Shown piece after piece: positions 58,844-64,000 of a stretch of 64,000 nt of DNA. Both the position numbers and the translations under genes were made by a program. The stretch lies in the NCBI GenBank assembly GCA_035582835.1, contig JAYKAV010002519.1, forward strand, positions 248,001 through 312,000, written 5' to 3'. Numbering within the stretch: the first letter of the stretch is position 1; each line of letters starts with the position of its first letter. The notes under the pieces are model-generated. The model was given only the letters and a program-made list of their open reading frames with translations. It was not told where the DNA came from and did not search any database. Source of the DNA: Phoebastria nigripes. Its lineage: Eukaryota; Chordata; Aves; Procellariiformes; Diomedeidae.

Positions 58844-61601
58844 ATACTTCTAGAAGAAGTATTACAGTTTTATAAATCTTGGCTTTCTTGCATACTGGAT
58901 ATTAGCCAGTATATATTGCCAAGGTTAACGGTTGCACTCATAACTAAAGTGAACTTGAAAAACTAATTGCTGTTTGAAGTCGTCATTGAGATTTGTCCCT
59001 ATAGTTTTCCAAGTGAGGTGGTGCATTTTTTTTTCTCCCTGGAGAATTTTTTCAAATGCAGGAAAGGCACACATATATCTTAGTTTGCCATATGCTTTAA
59101 TGTTCACTAAAATTAGTTTGGAACAAAGACTGGCTAGAAAACACAATTTCTAGTGTGTCTGCAGAGTAATATCCCTGCTTGTAATGAACGAAATCTAATC
59201 TTTCCAATCAGCTTACACTCTGTTGCTCGGTATGACACATATGGTAAACTGATGTAGCCTTAAATAAATACCAGTAGTAATAATAAGGGGAAAAGATCCA
59301 TAGGAGAAGAGACACATTATAGCATGGTTCTGCCTTACTGTTAATTTGAGATGTTGATTTAAATAAACTGTGTGACTAGCCAGTCAGAGAAGGCAGATTT
59401 GGGCATAAAGGCAACTGAATATTACAGAGATGAAGTGCAAACCAAGTTCACATCCAGAGCCAAAATGAATATAAACTCATAGCAAAGTCTCTTAAGCAGT
59501 AATGTTATTGTTAACTAATGCCTTAGAAAAAGTTGTTCTTGTGTATATCTCTTCAGTTCCTGGGTGGGTTAAACATGATCAGTTTGGGAACTTCATTTCT
59601 TCCATACTGCACTGCAGTTTCGACAAAATTAAACACATACTATGCAGAGGTAGGTACNGTTGTGTGATGCCATTAGCACAATTTGGATTCTAGTCACATA
59701 AGTGTCCTTACATAACTTGTTATTTTCTTATTATTAGATGTTCAATAAACTACATGTTAGACCCCTTTAGAAATACAAGGTTATATTTGATGATACACTG
59801 CTCAAAATACAACATATTCCCATGAGAAATGAGTTTATAAAGATGCTTTGATGGCATAGCTCTGTGTTAAACCCTTGGACTGTGGTTTCTAAATTTGCAC
59901 TTGAGGAAAAAATTGTTGGAGCCTTGTTTTCAGATCATTGGTAAGCTTAAAGTGTGTATTAAAATAGGCATGACTTGGAGTATTACCTTGGAGTGGTTTT
60001 CCCTACACAAGAACTTAGACATGTTAGAAGTATAATTAATAATGATCCAGAAAACTTGGAAGTAGTTCAAAGCAGTTAATTTAAACCTCCATTGTCTGAC
60101 AAATTAGCCATAAAAACTTTCAAACGAAAAAACATTTGGAGAAATTTACATCTAGAAAATTCATTGCTCTGGTCTTCTGTGAGTAGTAGTATGGGATATC
60201 ATCCAGGTTTTGCATTTGATTTCTAAATTCCATTGCATGTTCTACATATATGGATGTCCAACGAGATTTCTAAATGTAGATAAAAAACACAATGATGTTC
60301 AAATTCATGGGAAATCTTGCACATAGGAGGTGTTCTCCAGATTTATAGTAAATTCTTAATTCCACCCCCCCAATCCAACCGTGATATGATAGCTGTAAAA
60401 TGCAGCTTAACTTCTCACAAATGTTATTTTGTGCTCAGACTAAGCAGTTAAAACATAAAGGAAAATAGCCACAAGACACCAAATGAAAAATGTATGGGAG
60501 CCTAAGTATATTAANTACACCTAACACTTACTTCAAAATAAAACCTATGTTTTTTCTGTCAACCTAGTAATTTAAATACAAGATCCCTTGGATCCAGATT
60601 AAGTTCTGTAACAAGAAATAATTATGTGATGATAAGTTCTAAAGAACACCCATACTTTTGGATAACCACAAGTACATGTGGGCTACTATTGAACTACATA
60701 TTAAGTTCAATAAACATCTTAATTTAAGCATGTTATTCACATTTATTGACCTTGTTACAAATTTTAGTGCATTGCAAATTGTGTATTGGCAAAGCATAAT
60801 TGCACGTGAAAGCTGTCCTGAGGGAAAGCTGGGAGCTTTTTCTAGGTTAAGGAAGCTGAAAATTTTTACCATAAGAAATGACTATATCTCTTCTTTTTTA
60901 ACTTTGAGCAAGCAGGGCTGTTACTTAGAAAAGTTGTTCAGCAGTGAAATAGCTAGTGTAATTTAAACTATTGTTCTGTTTTTGCGGGAATATACTATTG
61001 AGTGAAAATGCAGCTGTTCAAACTGCTGCAGAATAACTATTTCAATCTAACTCTAGACCTTGAAAAACAATTCTACTGAAGTTTCTACTTGTCAATCAAT
61101 ACTGGTCATTTAGATAGGAAAAAAAAAGTTTCTTTTCTGGAGATAATTCTAACCCAGAAAAGGAGGTGTTGTATATTCTGCCAGTTGTAGATATTTATAT
61201 TTTATAATTAATATAGTTGATTAAACCTCAGATTGACACAAGTCCATGGCAAACAGTCAGTTAAGAAAGTGAAGAATTTCTTTCTATATAAACATGCAAA
61301 GAATTAAACAGTGACTAAGACATCTAGAGAAAGTAATTTGAAAGCTTTCATTAATAAAATTTACAGTATTTTTTCATAACCATTTCTAATTAGTATTTCA
61401 CCAGCATAAAACAAGAAACTCAGAGTTCTAGAAAATTATCTAATATTCTGCTTTGTGATTTTGTCACTCTTTTCATGAAAGATATGAAAGGTATATTCTG
61501 AAATTCTCTTGAAAAGGAGCTAAACTGGCAATTGGTTTTCAAAAGTTCCTTACAGCCAGGCTGTAAAGTCAACATTGTGAATCCCAGTTTGCAAGTAGTA
61601 A
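58844..61601. other. Unique AT-rich sequence, no gene seen
   Basis: Frames reach 102 codons (60658 plus) without recognisable content. There are no repeat families and no convincing splice pairs. Confidence 0.62.
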
Positions 61602-62236
61602 GAAAAAAAGAAGAAAAGAAAAGAAAAGAAAAGAAAAGAAAAGAAAAGAAAAGAAAAGAAAAGAAAAGAAAAGAAGAAAANNNNNNNNNNNNNNNNNNNN
61701 NNNNNNNNNNNNNNNNNNNNNNNNNNNNNNNNNNNNNNNNNNNNNNNNNNNNNNNNNNNNNNNNNNNNNNNNNNNNNNNNNNNNNNNNNNNNNNNNNNNN
61801 NNNNNNNNNNNNNNNNNNNNNNNNNNNNNNNNNNNNNNNNNNNNNNNNNNNNNNNNNNNNNNNNNNNNNNNNNNNNNNNNNNNNNNNNNNNNNNNNNNNN
61901 NNNNNNNNNNNNNNNNNNNNNNNNNNNNNNNNNNNNNNNNNNNNNNNNNNNNNNNNNNNNNNNNNNNNNNNNNNNNNNNNNNNNNNNNNNNNNNNNNNNN
62001 NNNNNNNNNNNNNNNNNNNNNNNNNNNNNNNNNNNNNNNNNNNNNNNNNNNNNNNNNNNNNNNNNNNNNNNAAAAGAAAAGAAAAGAAAAGAAAAGAAAA
62101 GAAAAGAAAAGAAAAGAAAAGAAAAGAAAAGAAAAGAAAAGAAAAGAAAAGAAAAGAAAAGAAAAGGAAAGGAAAGAAAAGGAAAGAAAAGGAAAGAAAA
62201 GGAAAGAAAAGGAAAGAAAAGGAAAGAAAAGGAAAG
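61602..62236 (+). repeat. (AAAAG)n pentanucleotide satellite with unresolved middle
   Basis: Pure AAAAG units run from about 61616 to the gap at 61681 and again from 62072 to about 62165. From 62171 to 62230 the array changes to six exact copies of the decamer GGAAAGAAAA, made of two pentamers, one carrying an A-to-G change. Counting the gap, the array spans about 630 bases. Open frames through it (lysine/glutamate/arginine on one strand, phenylalanine/serine/leucine on the other) are products of the repeat. Confidence 0.95.
61681..62071. other. Assembly gap, 391 N
   Basis: It is bounded on both sides by the same AAAAG array, so the missing sequence is most likely more of the array. The true length is unknown. 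Confidence 0.97.
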
Positions 62237-64000
62237 GAGTTAAAAATATTGTGGGTAAGATAGGTGAACTGTTACAGGGAGAAATCTTATCTGATGTTAC
62301 CATAACCACAGAAAAGTATGATCAAATTTAGACACATAAAAGAAAATCAGATAATTTGAAAAAATTAGATTCCCTGCATATTGCCATATGTGTGATGATA
62401 GCTCAACCTCCTTCTCAGTCCAACAGATAGTGTTAGTGCAGTCACCTCTTATTCCACTAAGATACTATTAAGAGGAACTGACACTTCATGTCAGTGATGG
62501 AGAATATTTTTCCATACACAGTTAACTGCTATCCTCTATTCAAAAGGTCAGTTTTCCTGTTTCTATTCTGCTCTTGAAATTTAGGTGTTATTCAAAAGAA
62601 GAGTAATCAGTGTTAACATATGATATGAGTGTGGTAATTCTTATCTTTGTTGCCAGAAATGGAAAGACAATTGATTTTGGAAGCTATGTTTGACACGTGC
62701 CTATGTACTTTGATGATTGAACTGAACAGCATAACAGTCAAAAATAGAAAGATTTGTCTAGACAAGGGGGATTCCTTTTAAGTGAGAACAATTAGCATTA
62801 TTCCATTGTATAATTGTCAGGTACAAACCAGTCCTAAAAAAAGAGTGGAGAAATTTCTCTCTCCTGTTTCAGACACTTATTTTAGCATAGAGTGGATCTC
62901 TATCTTAAGGAAAATTCCTTTGCTTTGAATATTGAGTAGAAAGGGACCAGCTGTGACTAGACAGGTAATTTTTAGATGCCTAGCATCAGATGGGATAAAT
63001 CCTATCCAATAATTAATCACTTCCCACAGTGAGACTTCTTCCATATTAAGCATTAAATACTGTGAACAGTATCCCAAACTCATTTATGTTGTTTCCAGGC
63101 TTTATGCTCAATTAAGTGAATGACATTATATTTATTGCAAACCAGCTAGAAGCCNTTTTGCATCTGGGGACAAATTCTAAAAATCCCATCATTCCTCCCT
63201 CCCAGCCCAGGATCCATCTCTTTCTGGATAGCCAGAGTCTTTCTAAAACTCCTAAACCACCATCTGAGGTAAAGTTACCCTATGTCTGGATTTTCCGTGA
63301 CACTTTGTCTTTTCCAGCTGGAAGTTTTACNGTCCAGGATTTTGAACACTTCTATTATTTGTCCAGGAATTCTGGGCATATAGCTGCTCAGTAACAGCTA
63401 ACTATTTCCTTCTGAAAAATCCTAGTTTGAAATATGGCAGCCCTAATTAAGGGAAAACCATCTGTTGTTGCTGTAGTGCTTAGATTTGAGCATAGCTAGA
63501 TATATTTATCTGGACAGCTGCAACTTTGCAATTGCTGCACTAATCAATAGTTTTTGGCTGCAATTTTTGCAGCAGCAGCAGTTACATTTACATTTTCTTT
63601 CCCAGCTGCAGCTGCACCAACAAGAGAATCAAAAGAGAGGAACAGCGAGGAAGCAGAGCATCCGGAGGTGCTGATTCACAAGTGACTTTCTTTGGGATCT
63701 CTTCACTTCATGTTTTAGTGTGTGAGGCTCAGGGAAAAAGGACTGATCAATGGCTACAGACTTCAAGATGACAATGGGAATAGTAAACTGCACCGCTGTG
63801 CAAGGTTCCTCTGACTTACAGAGCCAGCTCACTGCTGCGAGAATTCATTGTCCGTTCACTAGAATGTGACCGTTGCCATACTGAGCCTCCCAACTATAGC
63901 TTGACACTGGCACTTGCTGCCCAATTCGGCAGAAGCAGATCAGCTGTTGATGTTGTTACAGTGGAAATGAATAAACCTATTAAAAATGTTCTGTTGCTGC
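62237..64000. other. Unique sequence with a possible fossil repeat and an E-box-rich end
   Basis: No gene is seen. At 63272-63380 a motif like GTCYGGATTTT recurs three times, suggesting an old repeat. From 63515 to 63946 there are four CAGCTG E-boxes, two of them adjacent at 63603-63614, and a further one lies at 63315-63320. An AATAAA at 63970-63975 is followed by a moderately GT-rich stretch at the window edge. Any of these could belong to a feature continuing beyond the window. Confidence 0.5.

Noticed and set aside
61532..62309. Open frames of 243-246 codons on both strands
   Set aside because: They are translations of the AAAAG array and the 391-N gap.
1..64000. CRISPR arrays, tRNA/rRNA genes, mitochondrial insertions, bacterial operons
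   Set aside because: I looked for regular spaced repeats, cloverleaf-like promoter boxes, rRNA-like GC blocks and dense coding frames and found none.

Overview
This is a 64 kb stretch of AT-rich nuclear DNA from a vertebrate, almost certainly a bird. The organism call rests on the repeats: five CR1 LINE fragments (one still recognisably coding for reverse transcriptase), the avian CR1 3' end with its ATTCTRTG-type terminal repeats, and two copies of an ERVL-like LTR of the kind common in neognath bird genomes. Isolated single Ns and two N blocks (350 and 391 bases) show it is a draft assembly. The species cannot be named from what is here.

I find no intact protein-coding gene, no rRNA or tRNA, no CRISPR array and no bacterial or plasmid content. 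Apart from frames running across N blocks, the longest open frame is 163 codons and is the decayed CR1 reverse transcriptase. Every other frame is short, lacks recognisable domains and behaves as chance in AT-rich DNA. The window is best read as a gene desert or part of one or more very long introns. Three places have splice-site-like or terminal-exon-like organisation (8153-8190, 17539-17607, 21664-21935); they are listed at low confidence.

Layout. 0-23 kb: mostly unique AT-rich DNA with a very old CR1 fragment (about 1.7-2.0 kb), a probable MIR-like SINE fragment (7.65 kb), a perfect 18-bp inverted repeat (11.7 kb) and the three exon-like candidates. 23.3-23.9 kb: solo LTR 1. 24-32 kb: unique DNA plus a second very old CR1 (28.46-28.79 kb). 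31.5-34 kb: the best candidate regulatory block, holding a 66-bp element with a perfect octamer (POU) motif that occurs twice, 872 bp apart, and a MIR-like tail at 33.8 kb. 35-48 kb: a short CR1 3' end at 34.94 kb, then 13 kb of unique sequence with another possible conserved element near 38.6 kb. 48.2-48.8 kb: a younger, plus-strand CR1 3' region. 50.7-51.3 kb: solo LTR 2 with a perfect 5-bp target duplication, interrupted by an assembly gap that begins in a poly-C run. 57.9-58.8 kb: a minus-strand CR1 reverse transcriptase remnant with an internal deletion, an in-frame stop and a frameshift. 61.6-62.2 kb: a long (AAAAG)n satellite with an unresolved middle. 63.3-64 kb: possible fossil repeat and an E-box-rich segment.

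There is no set of genes here acting together. The points of interest are regulatory candidates and repeat history rather than a new enzymatic system.
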